A DNA stretch of 10,211 bases from Streptomycetaceae bacterium (GTDB lineage: Bacteria > Actinomycetota > Actinomycetes > Nanopelagicales > Nanopelagicaceae): the NCBI GenBank assembly GCA_027488165.1, contig JAIYCF010000126.1, positions 1 to 10,211 on the forward strand, given 5' to 3'. The notes beneath the pieces were generated by a model. That model searched no databases, was not told the origin of the DNA, and saw only the letters and a program-made list of their open reading frames with translations. The translations under genes and the position numbers were made by a program. Position 1 is the first letter of the stretch. Every line of letters starts with the position of its first letter. Of the stretch, positions 1 to 6,483 are shown piece after piece.

Positions 1-609
1 AAAATGTCTAAATCACTTGGTAACTCGCTACAAGTAGCGGAACTCTTAAAGACGGTGCGCGGAATCGAATTACGTTGGTATCTCGGTAGTGCGCATTACC
101 GTTCAATGCTCGAGTTTTCACATGAAGCACTAGCCGAATCTGCAACTGCTTTCCGCCGCATCGAAGGTTTCTTAACTCGTGCTACAGAGATACTTGGAAC
201 AACGCCAACTCCCGTTATTTCACAAGGTTTTACCGATGCCATGAACGATGATTTAGCGGTACCAACTGCGCTAGCGGGAATCTCTGAAGCGTTGCGCCTA
301 GGAAATAGTGCAATCACTAGCGGCGATAAAGCGATAATAGCGACGTCTGCAAATGAAATTCGTGGCGCCCTAGAAGTACTTGGTTGCGACCCATTTGATC
401 CTAATTTTGCTAGCGCCGGCGGAGAAGATCTAACTAACGCGTTAGATGGCGTCATTCAATTAGCTCTGGCGCAACGCACTGCAGCGCGCGAGCGAAAAGA
501 TTTTGCAGCATCAGATCAGATCCGTGATGGTTTGGCTGCACTTGGAATTAGTATCGAAGACACAGCACAAGGGCCACGTTGGTCTATCTCACAGATAAGC
601 GAGAAGTAA
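1..609 (+). CDS. cysS: Cysteinyl-tRNA synthetase, C-terminal part (5' end outside window)
   Basis: Class I aminoacyl-tRNA synthetase that charges tRNA-Cys in the cytoplasm. The window opens inside the gene: codon 1-3 (Lys) followed by MSKSLGN gives the KMSKSLGN signature of CysRS, the ATP-binding loop near the end of the catalytic domain. The Met codon at position 4 is therefore internal and not a start. What follows is the helical-bundle anticodon-binding (DALR-type) region and the usual CysRS tail, where A-R-E-R-K-D-F-A-A-S-D-Q-I-R-D resembles the family's conserved C-terminal helix; the protein ends ...PRWS plus a short tail. About 200 residues are visible, so roughly the first 260-270 residues, with the HIGH motif and zinc site, lie upstream. 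The stop codon abuts the ATG of rlmB with no gap, so the two genes are surely co-transcribed and probably translationally coupled. The cysS-rlmB order is also found in mycobacteria. Confidence 0.96.
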   Translation, partial: KMSKSLGNSLQVAELLKTVRGIELRWYLGSAHYRSMLEFSHEALAESATAFRRIEGFLTRATEILGTTPTPVISQGFTDAMNDDLAVPTALAGISEALRLGNSAITSGDKAIIATSANEIRGALEVLGCDPFDPNFASAGGEDLTNALDGVIQLALAQRTAARERKDFAASDQIRDGLAALGISIEDTAQGPRWSISQISEK

Positions 610-1548
610 ATGGCCGGCAGCGCAAAACCACGTGGAGCAGCACGCACTAGTTCTAAAAAGGGACCCACCGGCGGAACCGGCGGAAAAAATAAACGTCGCT
701 TAGAGGGTAAAGGCCCAACACCTAAAGCTGAAGATCGTCCGTACCATGCAGCGGCAAAGCGCAAGAAGGCTGCCGAAAAGAAAGCGGCACCACGTACTCG
801 CACTGGTCGTAGCGAAAAGCCAAAGGGTGAAATTGTTTCTGGTCGTAACGCAGTTCTGGAAGCGCTTCGTGCCAGCGTTCCGGCAACAGAGTTAATTGTT
901 GCGCGCAGTATTGATGTCGATGATCGCGTCGCTGAATCGCTGCAACTAGCGCTGCATCACCAACTTCCAATTCGCGAAGTACACCGTGCTGAACTCGAAG
1001 GAATTAACGCCAATAGCCAAGGAATTATCTTGGCAATCAAGCCATATCAATACTCTTCATTCCAAGAAATCACCGAGCGTGCAAACCATCCGATCTTGAT
1101 CGTTGCCCTAGATGGCGTTACCGATCCACGTAACTTGGGTGCAATTGTGCGAAGCGCAGCAGCATTTGGCGCCGCAGGCGTTGTTATGACCGAACGTCGC
1201 GCAGCAGCAATGACGGCATCTGCTTGGAAATCTTCAGCAGGTGCAGCAGCACGACTGCCGGTAGCGCAAGTAACCAACATGGCGCGCACTATCGATGACG
1301 CGAAGAAATTGGGCTGCTTTGTTATCGGATTAGATGGTGAATCTGATGAAACTTTGAGCGGCATGAAGGTTGCAAAAGAGAATGTCATGATCGTGGTTGG
1401 CAGCGAAGGAAAGGGACTTTCCCGCCTCGTGCGCGAAAAGTGCGACCTCGTGGTTTCAATTCCAATGCGCGCAACAACTGAATCTCTCAACGCCAGCGTT
1501 GCAACTTCGATTGCGCTGTTCTGGGTAGATGAGCAGCGCCGTAAGTAA
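610..1548 (+). CDS. rlmB: 23S rRNA (guanosine-2'-O-)methyltransferase RlmB-like, TrmH/SpoU family
   Basis: SPOUT-class SAM-dependent 2'-O-ribose methyltransferase. RlmB of E. coli modifies G2251 of 23S rRNA, and this is the likely target here. Residues 1-70 are a Lys/Arg/Ala/Gly-rich, probably disordered tail, as is common in actinobacterial members. Residues about 74-145 (starting EIVSGRNAVLEAL) form the SpoU substrate-binding domain. Residues about 162-306 are the knotted SpoU domain with its three motifs: motif 1 at 168-185 (LDGV..PRNLGAIVRSA, with N175 and catalytic-type R181), motif 2 at 262-271 (VVGSEGKGL) and motif 3 at 284-297 (IPMR...ESLNAS, with N294). The full length of 312 residues is normal for an RlmB with this extension. 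The ATG directly follows the cysS stop codon, so any Shine-Dalgarno must lie inside cysS. TrmH-type tRNA methylation cannot be excluded from sequence alone, but the substrate-binding domain and the cysS neighbourhood favour RlmB. Confidence 0.93.
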   Translation: MAGSAKPRGAARTSSKKGPTGGTGGKNKRRLEGKGPTPKAEDRPYHAAAKRKKAAEKKAAPRTRTGRSEKPKGEIVSGRNAVLEALRASVPATELIVARSIDVDDRVAESLQLALHHQLPIREVHRAELEGINANSQGIILAIKPYQYSSFQEITERANHPILIVALDGVTDPRNLGAIVRSAAAFGAAGVVMTERRAAAMTASAWKSSAGAAARLPVAQVTNMARTIDDAKKLGCFVIGLDGESDETLSGMKVAKENVMIVVGSEGKGLSRLVREKCDLVVSIPMRATTESLNASVATSIALFWVDEQRRK

Positions 1549-1551
1549 AGG
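1547..1551 (+). promoter_or_regulatory. Ribosome binding site for the SGNH hydrolase gene
   Basis: AAAGG lies 10 nt before the ATG at 1562 and overlaps the rlmB stop codon. An in-frame TTG at 1559 would also be usable (7 nt spacing), but ATG is the more likely start. Confidence 0.5.
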
Positions 1552-1561
1552 TTAGGGATTG

Positions 1562-2338
1562 ATGAAGTACACACGTTTAATTGTCTGCGGAGATTCTTAC
1601 TCCGAAGGCATGTCTGATGAAATGGTCAATGGCCAATATCGTGGCTGGGCCGATCGCATCGCCGATGTAATGGCAAAAGAAGCACCTGGCTTTACTTACG
1701 TAAATTTAGCGATTCGTGGAAAGTTACTGAAGCAGGTAATTGATGATCAGCTTCCTGTGGCGCTTTCCTATGTGACAGGTCCCGAAACGCTGCTAACTTT
1801 TCACGCTGGTGCCAATGATGCGCTTCGCCCAAGTTATAAACCAGAAGTTGCACAAACTTTATATGCAGATGCCGTTCGTCGCGCCGCTGCATCTGGTGCC
1901 ACACTTATGTTGTTTACAGTTTTAGAACGTACCGGCAACACAGGTCGCGGCTCTGATGTATGGGCTGCTCGATTTGGTGAATTCAATAAAGGTGTTCGCA
2001 AAGTTGGCGCTGAAGTCGGTGCAATAGTTGTTGATGCTAATCAAGAAACTTTCTTTAACGACAGTCGATTTCTAGCATTTGACCGCTTACATTTAAATGC
2101 CGAAGGCCATAATCGAGTTGCCCAAGCGCTACTTGAAAGACTTGGATATGAATTTGATCCTGCTTGGCGAATTCCATTGCCGCCTTCTCAGAAAACTCCC
2201 TGGTTAAAGAAGCGCGCAATATCTGTAATTTGGTTCGTGACCTTCGCACTTCCTTGGATTTGGCGACGCTTGCGCGGTAAATCATCAGGGGATGGACGAA
2301 GTGCGAAATACCCATCTCCAATCAGCTGGCCCGTTTAG
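1562..2338 (+). CDS. SGNH/GDSL-family hydrolase (esterase/lipase-like)
   Basis: The 258-residue protein carries all four blocks of the SGNH hydrolase fold. Block I is C-G-D-S-Y-S with nucleophile S12. Block II is N-L-A-I-R-G (48-53), block III is G-A-N-D with oxyanion-hole N85, and block V is D-R-L-H with catalytic D174 and H177. Such enzymes cleave ester or acyl groups on lipids, sugars or thioesters; the substrate cannot be read from sequence. There is no N-terminal signal peptide, so the catalytic domain is probably cytoplasmic. Residues about 219-234 (AISVIWFVTFALPWIW), followed by RRLR, form a hydrophobic, Trp-rich segment with a basic flank that could anchor the C-terminus to the membrane. 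The gene starts 13 bp after rlmB and most likely belongs to the cysS-rlmB transcript. The chosen start is the ATG; a TTG one codon upstream is possible. Confidence 0.85.
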   Translation: MKYTRLIVCGDSYSEGMSDEMVNGQYRGWADRIADVMAKEAPGFTYVNLAIRGKLLKQVIDDQLPVALSYVTGPETLLTFHAGANDALRPSYKPEVAQTLYADAVRRAAASGATLMLFTVLERTGNTGRGSDVWAARFGEFNKGVRKVGAEVGAIVVDANQETFFNDSRFLAFDRLHLNAEGHNRVAQALLERLGYEFDPAWRIPLPPSQKTPWLKKRAISVIWFVTFALPWIWRRLRGKSSGDGRSAKYPSPISWPV

Positions 2339-2393
2339 CCGCTGTCCACCTACCGATTACTCAAAATTCATCTAAGCAAGAGAGACTAGGTCT

Positions 2394-4460
2394 ATGCCCG
2401 AAGCAGCACATCTGATTGATAGAGAGATTAGTTGGCTCTCCTTCAACGAACGTGTCTTGGAAATGGCCGAAGATACTTCGATCCCAATACTAGAACGAGT
2501 TCGATACTTAACGATTTTTGCATCAAACCTGGACGAGTTTTATATGGTTCGAGTTGCATCAGTTCTAGGCAAGTTAGAAACAAATCCGCATCTAGTCAAT
2601 TCAGCAGGATTTACGGCAGCCGAACTTCTCGAGGCAATATCTGTACGGGTGCGCGAGTTAACTTTACGTCACGCCCAGCTCTATAAAAAGGTTATTTCTC
2701 CAGAACTCAAAACCCATGAGATCGAAATTATCCATTGGGATGATTTATCCGATGATGAACGAGCGCATGTATCGCGCATCTTCAGCGATCGCATCTTCCC
2801 CGTTTTAACACCACTTGCCGTCGATCCATCACACCCTTTCCCATATATTTCAGGGCTATCGCTAAATCTTGCGGTAATTGTTAAGAACCCAAAGAGTTCT
2901 GAAGAATACTTCGCGCGCGTAAAGGTGCCGCCTATTCTTTCGCGCTTTGTTTCAGTAAGTCCTGCACCAAGCAGTAAACGCTTCTTACCACTTGAAGATT
3001 TGATTGCAATTCATCTACAAGAACTCTTTCCGGGAATGCTGATCCAAGACCACTACACCTTCAGAGTAACGCGAAATCAAGATATTGAACTTGAAGAAGA
3101 AGATACTGAAGATCTACTTAACTCTCTTGAACAAGAGTTGGCTCGCCGCCGCTTTGGCCCACCGGTGCGCTTAGAAATTGAAGAGGGTGTTGACCAGCAT
3201 TTACTTAAGACGCTCTGCGAAGAGCTAGATATAAATCCTGCGAACGTTCTCTCACTTCCCGCACCATTGGATTTAACTGATTTAACAAAAATTGCAGATT
3301 TAGATCTACCGAAATTGAAGTTTCCGCCATTTAGATCACGAACAGTGGCATCGCTCAGCGAGGTTGATTCTGAAGAGCCCGATCTATTCTTCGCTGCAAT
3401 CCGCCAAGGCGAGATTCTGCTCCATCACCCCTATGAATCCTTTACTTCATCGGTGGTTCAGTTTCTGCAGCATGCGGCCCAAGATCCTGATGTTTTAGCG
3501 ATCAAACAGACGCTCTATCGAACTTCTGGTGACTCCCCAATTATCGAAGCGTTGATTGAAGCCGCAGAAGCAGGAAAACAAGTCTTGGCAGTAATCGAAA
3601 TTCGTGCACGATTTGATGAACAGGCAAATGTGCGTTGGGCAAGAAAGCTAGAAGCTGCTGGTGTGCATGTGGTTTATGGTCTGATGGGACTTAAAACCCA
3701 CGCCAAGTTATCTCTCGTAGTTCGCGATGAAGCGCAAGGACTTCGCCTTTACTGCCATATCGGAACTGGAAATTACAATCCAAAAACTGCCAGGTTCTAC
3801 GAAGATCTAGGAATCCTTAGCGCTGATCCAGTTTTAACTGAAGATTTAACAAAATTGTTTAATCAACTATCCGGGTTTGCCCCACATTCCACATATTCAA
3901 GGCTGCTCGTAGCACCACGCACTCTACGAAGTGGCTTGCTCGACAAAATTTCCAATGAGATTGAAAATGCTAAGGCTGGCAAACCATCTGGAATCCAGAT
4001 GAAGTTAAATTCATTACTCGATGAAGAATTCGTTGAAGCGCTATATGCCGCATCACAAGCAGGAGTGAAGATCGACCTGGTTGTACGTGGAATCTGTTCA
4101 ATTCGTCCAGGAATACCTGGGCTTTCCGAGAATATAAAAGTCCGCTCAATTCTGGGCAGGTTTCTCGAGCATTCTCGTATCTACCACTTTGTAAATGGAG
4201 GAGAGAACGAATTCTGGATTGGCAGCGCAGATCTTATGCACCGAAACTTAGATCGCCGTGTTGAAAGTTTAGTTCGTATTGAACGTCCAGCGCATAAGAG
4301 CGCTTTGCAGGAGATTATTGATCTCTCAATGAGCGAAAAGACGGCAAGTTGGCATCAAGAAAACACTTCTTGGAAGCGCATAACAACAAATGGTGCTGGT
4401 GAGCCATTGCATGACCTTCAGGACATATACGTAAAGCGCTACCGAAAGGTCAGACCATGA
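2394..4460 (+). CDS. ppk1: Polyphosphate kinase 1
   Basis: PPK1 reversibly transfers the gamma phosphate of ATP to inorganic polyphosphate. The length of 688 residues is typical. The N-terminal domain opens with the family signature E-I-S-W-L-S-F-N-E-R-V-L (11-22), followed by S-N-L-D-E-F-Y-M-V-R (44-53) and the D-P-S-H-P-F-P segment (144-150). The catalytic C-terminal domains contain L-A-I-K-Q-T-L-Y-R (368-376) and G-L-K-T-H-A-K, whose H436 matches the autophosphorylated histidine (E. coli H435). Further along are C-H-I-G-T-G-N-Y-N (454-462), L-E-H-S-R-I with H593 (equivalent to E. coli H592) and H-R-N-L-D-R-R-V-E (616-624). Every key residue I can check is present, so the enzyme should be active. 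The 55-bp gap before it lacks an obvious terminator. AAGAGAG at 2378-2384 is a weak Shine-Dalgarno. The stop overlaps the mutT1 start in ATGA. Confidence 0.98.
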   Translation: MPEAAHLIDREISWLSFNERVLEMAEDTSIPILERVRYLTIFASNLDEFYMVRVASVLGKLETNPHLVNSAGFTAAELLEAISVRVRELTLRHAQLYKKVISPELKTHEIEIIHWDDLSDDERAHVSRIFSDRIFPVLTPLAVDPSHPFPYISGLSLNLAVIVKNPKSSEEYFARVKVPPILSRFVSVSPAPSSKRFLPLEDLIAIHLQELFPGMLIQDHYTFRVTRNQDIELEEEDTEDLLNSLEQELARRRFGPPVRLEIEEGVDQHLLKTLCEELDINPANVLSLPAPLDLTDLTKIADLDLPKLKFPPFRSRTVASLSEVDSEEPDLFFAAIRQGEILLHHPYESFTSSVVQFLQHAAQDPDVLAIKQTLYRTSGDSPIIEALIEAAEAGKQVLAVIEIRARFDEQANVRWARKLEAAGVHVVYGLMGLKTHAKLSLVVRDEAQGLRLYCHIGTGNYNPKTARFYEDLGILSADPVLTEDLTKLFNQLSGFAPHSTYSRLLVAPRTLRSGLLDKISNEIENAKAGKPSGIQMKLNSLLDEEFVEALYAASQAGVKIDLVVRGICSIRPGIPGLSENIKVRSILGRFLEHSRIYHFVNGGENEFWIGSADLMHRNLDRRVESLVRIERPAHKSALQEIIDLSMSEKTASWHQENTSWKRITTNGAGEPLHDLQDIYVKRYRKVRP

Positions 4461-5362
4461 GTAATGACCAAGCAACTCCGCTAATTCAAGCAGCGGGAGC
4501 GGTGCTGTGGCGTAAAAATGAAAACTCAGAAATTGAAATTGCACTCATTCATCGCCCGCGTTATGACGACTGGTCGCTACCAAAGGGAAAAGTTGAAAAC
4601 AACGAATCCCATATTGCAACTGCCTATCGTGAAGTATTAGAAGAGACTGGATACACATCAACCTTTGGCCCTGAAATTGGAAATGTAATTTACAAATTAG
4701 AGGGCGCTCCAAAGGAAGTTCGTTATTGGGCAGCACAAGCGAATGCAACTCAAGAGGGAAAACCAAATCCCGAAGAAGTAGATCAGTTGGAATGGCTGAC
4801 CCCCAAGAAAGCGAAAGACAAGTTAACCAATAAAGACGATCGCAAGATCGTTGATTTTTTTCTAGAGTTTGGGACAGATACCTTCCCCATAATTTTATTG
4901 CGCCATGCCAAGGCGCTAAAGCGCACCGATTGGGATGGAGACGATGGAGATCGTCCGCTAGAACATAGAGGTCAATTACAAGCAAAGCGATTGCTTCCGA
5001 TTTATTTGCCGTATGGAGCAAAAGAAGTTCACACTTCAGATGCTCTTCGCTGCACTGAAACAGTTGATCCAATGACTCGCGCTATGGAGTTAACGCCGAT
5101 TTATTCTGCAGATTTATCTGAATATGGATATGAGAAGGATAAAGAAGTTTCATTAGATTACATTCAAGATCTGATGGATCGCGGTATTCCGGCGCTAGTT
5201 TGCAGCCATAATCCGATAATTCCTAAGTTAGTTAAGAAGTTAGTTGGCAAGAAGTACTTTAAATCAATGGACCGCGAACTAGAGCCAGCTCAGGCAATTG
5301 TTTTGCATTGCCGAGATGGAGAAGTTATTGCTTGCGATTGGATTGACGAGCCCATCGTTTAA
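4457..5362 (+). CDS. mutT1: MutT1-type Nudix hydrolase fused to a SixA-like histidine phosphatase domain
   Basis: Two-domain enzyme of 301 residues. Residues about 8-135 form a Nudix domain. Its Nudix box spans 44-66 (G44, E50, then R58-E59-V-L-E62-E63-T-G65); E62 and E63 are the expected metal ligands, and the last position is Tyr where the consensus has an aliphatic residue. Residues about 142-300 form a histidine phosphatase (SixA/phosphoglycerate-mutase superfamily) domain with L-L-R149-H150-A-K, D-R-P-L-E-H-R-G (165-172), S-D-A-L-R198 and C-S-H251-N252. Mycobacterial MutT1 has this same architecture and hydrolyses 8-oxo-GTP, 8-oxo-dGTP and dinucleoside polyphosphates; it also sits beside ppk1. 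The start overlaps the ppk1 stop by 4 bases (ATGA), which indicates translational coupling. The activity of the phosphatase domain on its own substrate is not established here. Confidence 0.92.
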   Translation: MSNDQATPLIQAAGAVLWRKNENSEIEIALIHRPRYDDWSLPKGKVENNESHIATAYREVLEETGYTSTFGPEIGNVIYKLEGAPKEVRYWAAQANATQEGKPNPEEVDQLEWLTPKKAKDKLTNKDDRKIVDFFLEFGTDTFPIILLRHAKALKRTDWDGDDGDRPLEHRGQLQAKRLLPIYLPYGAKEVHTSDALRCTETVDPMTRAMELTPIYSADLSEYGYEKDKEVSLDYIQDLMDRGIPALVCSHNPIIPKLVKKLVGKKYFKSMDRELEPAQAIVLHCRDGEVIACDWIDEPIV

Positions 5363-5366
5363 GGAA

Positions 5367-6284
5367 TTAACGTTCCATCCAGTCGAGCCAGCGTAAAACA
5401 ATGCCTTCGCGCAGCGCCCAAGGGCAGATTTCAAGTTCATTTATATGCAGACGTTCCATCGTGGTGCGGGCAACAATGGCGCCAGCGACTATCTGCCGCG
5501 CTCGGCTCTGAGAAACACCTGGGAGCTCAGCACGTTCCTTGTTGGACATCGACTGGAGCTTAGGAATCATTTTTGTAAGCGAGTTAATCTTTAAATACTT
5601 TGGATTGTCATCAAACCAATGTTCGCCAAGACGGGCCAGTGTTCTAAAAGTCTTACTGGTTGCTACAAAGTGATCTGCGATATGGTCCATAATGTTTTCA
5701 GGTACCGAACTCTTTACCGAATCCATTACATAACTCTCTAAAGCCTTGATCTCTTTTGAAGTGTGAGGATCAGAAGTTAGATACTCGCGTGTCAGGCGTG
5801 ATGCACCAAGGGGCAGAGAAACGGTTGCTTCAGCGCTTTCATCGTCGCCAACGGCAATTTCTAGCGATCCACCTCCAATATCTAAAACCAAAAGTCTTCC
5901 ACTCGACCATCCCAGCCAACGGCGTACCGCCAAAAATGTCATGCGCGCTTCATCGTCACCAGAAAGAACTTGTAGATCAATATCGAACTTCTTATTTATC
6001 TCAAGCAATATTTCTTTTCCGTTTTTGGCATCACGGATCGCTGATGTAGCGAAAGCCAAGATTTCCTCGGTCTTAAACTCTTTAGCGTGTGAAATTGCAT
6101 CGGCAATTGCAGTTTCTAAAAGCTCGACACCTTCGGGCGTTATCTCGCCAGAAATATTTAAATACTCGTGAAGACGCAGTTCAACCTTTTGATTAGTTGC
6201 TGGGCTCGGACGGGCGCCGGGATGAGCATCAACTACTTGAAGGTGGACGGTATTCGAGCCCACATCTAAAACGCCCAATCGCAT
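5367..6284 (-). CDS. ppx: Exopolyphosphatase, Ppx/GppA family (short, single-domain-pair form)
   Basis: ASKHA-fold phosphatase that removes terminal phosphate from polyphosphate (Ppx) or converts pppGpp to ppGpp (GppA). The phosphate-1 loop is L-D-V-G-S-N-T-V-H-L (6-15). A-T-S-A-I-R-D-A (79-86) and S-G-D-D-E112-A-R carry the conserved acidic and basic residues of the active site, and the phosphate-2 loop is L-D135-I-G-G-G-S (134-140). The C-terminus ends with the conserved A-L-R-E-G-I-V-L stretch (290-297). At 305 residues it lacks the C-terminal HD domain of the roughly 500-residue E. coli Ppx and closely resembles mycobacterial Rv0496, a polyP-degrading enzyme. Sequence alone does not decide between polyP and pppGpp, but the ppk1 neighbourhood favours polyP. 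It lies tail-to-tail with mutT1, leaving only 4 bp. Its start has a leaderless-type promoter. Confidence 0.93.
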   Translation of the reverse strand: MRLGVLDVGSNTVHLQVVDAHPGARPSPATNQKVELRLHEYLNISGEITPEGVELLETAIADAISHAKEFKTEEILAFATSAIRDAKNGKEILLEINKKFDIDLQVLSGDDEARMTFLAVRRWLGWSSGRLLVLDIGGGSLEIAVGDDESAEATVSLPLGASRLTREYLTSDPHTSKEIKALESYVMDSVKSSVPENIMDHIADHFVATSKTFRTLARLGEHWFDDNPKYLKINSLTKMIPKLQSMSNKERAELPGVSQSRARQIVAGAIVARTTMERLHINELEICPWALREGIVLRWLDWMER

Positions 6285-6297
6285 GCGGGCAAACCTA
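6285..6297 (-). promoter_or_regulatory. Leaderless promoter -10 for ppx
   Basis: Reading the minus strand, TAGGTT (6297 down to 6292) fits the actinobacterial TANNNT -10 and ends 7 nt before the ppx ATG at 6284. That would put the transcription start at or beside the start codon. There is no Shine-Dalgarno in the 7-nt interval, and no good TTGACA-like -35 is visible. Confidence 0.6.
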
Positions 6298-6330
6298 CCC
6301 TTTGGCTCGGTAGATCTCGTTGATTTTTAG

Positions 6331-6353
6331 ATTATGGCTATAACTGCCATAAT
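6331..6353. repeat. Perfect 8-bp inverted repeat in the ppx/tRNA-Thr intergenic region
   Basis: ATTATGGC (6331-6338) and GCCATAAT (6346-6353) are exact reverse complements separated by 7 nt (tataact). The site lies 46 bp from the ppx start and 28 bp from the tRNA 5' end. It overlaps the best -10-like words of the region, TATAAC (6339-6344) and CATAAT (6348-6353). No T-tract follows, so it does not look like an intrinsic terminator. An operator or a chance palindrome at the promoter are the alternatives. Confidence 0.6.
6348..6353 (+). promoter_or_regulatory. Possible -10 element for tRNA-Thr / carbonic anhydrase
   Basis: CATAAT matches TATAAT at 5 of 6 positions and would start transcription about 20 nt upstream of the tRNA. 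TATAAC at 6339-6344 is an equal rival. TTGATT at 6320-6325 resembles a -35 but is badly spaced for both (22 and 13 nt), so the assignment is weak. Confidence 0.3.
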
Positions 6354-6381
6354 TACGCCCGTTGCCTCACTGGGGCAGCAA

Positions 6382-6456
6382 GCCTCTCTAGCTCAGTGGT
6401 AGAGCAGCGCACTTGTAATGCGCAGGTCGTCAGTTCAATCCTGACGGGGGGCTCCA
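6382..6456 (+). tRNA. trnT: tRNA-Thr, anticodon TGT, CCA encoded
   Basis: The cloverleaf can be folded by hand. The acceptor stem is GCCTCTC (6382-6388) with GGGGGGC (6446-6452), with two G-U pairs. The D arm is GCTC/GAGC (6391-6405). The anticodon stem is GCGCA/TGCGC (6407-6423) with loop CTTGTAA and anticodon TGT at 6414-6416. The variable loop is AGGTC (6424-6428), and the T arm is GTCAG/CTGAC around TTCAATC (6429-6445). The discriminator base is T6453, followed by encoded CCA (6454-6456). The UGU anticodon reads ACA and probably other ACN threonine codons. No intron is present. A short T5 run follows the CCA, and the carbonic anhydrase gene starts 27 nt downstream, so processing from a joint transcript is possible. 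Confidence 0.96.
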
Positions 6457-6471
6457 TTTTTACCCAGATGC

Positions 6472-6478
6472 AAAGGGG
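6472..6478 (+). promoter_or_regulatory. Ribosome binding site of the carbonic anhydrase gene
   Basis: AAAGGGG ends 5 nt before the ATG at 6484 and is the clearest Shine-Dalgarno of the window. It fixes the start and shows that this mRNA has a leader, consistent with read-through from the tRNA-Thr promoter. The ATG at 6468 is out of frame. Confidence 0.65.
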
Positions 6479-6483
6479 CGGCG

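Noticed and set aside
4..6. ATG at position 4 as the start of a small gene
   Set aside because: It is the Met of the KMSKS loop of cysteinyl-tRNA synthetase, preceded in frame by the Lys codon at 1-3.
1047..1574. Minus-strand open frame of 175 codons opposite rlmB
   Set aside because: It is fully antisense to a gene with clear SpoU motifs, its product is Ser/Ala-rich without any recognisable motif, and it has no promoter or Shine-Dalgarno.
2387..2393. TAGGTCT just before ppk1 as a possible leaderless -10
   Set aside because: The hexamer would end 1 nt before the ATG and lacks T at its sixth position, so the start site could not lie at the ATG; a weak AAGAGAG Shine-Dalgarno is the better explanation.
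4545..5072. Minus-strand open frame of 175 codons opposite mutT1
   Set aside because: It mirrors the Nudix and phosphatase coding sequence, and its Leu/His/Cys-rich composition is typical of a shadow frame.
6363..6378. TGCC...GGCA short inverted repeat just before the tRNA
   Set aside because: Four-base arms are expected by chance and no conserved promoter position fits.
6457..6461. T5 run after the tRNA as an intrinsic terminator
   Set aside because: No separate GC-rich hairpin precedes it apart from the tRNA T arm, which is 11 nt away, and the next gene starts 27 nt downstream with a strong ribosome site.
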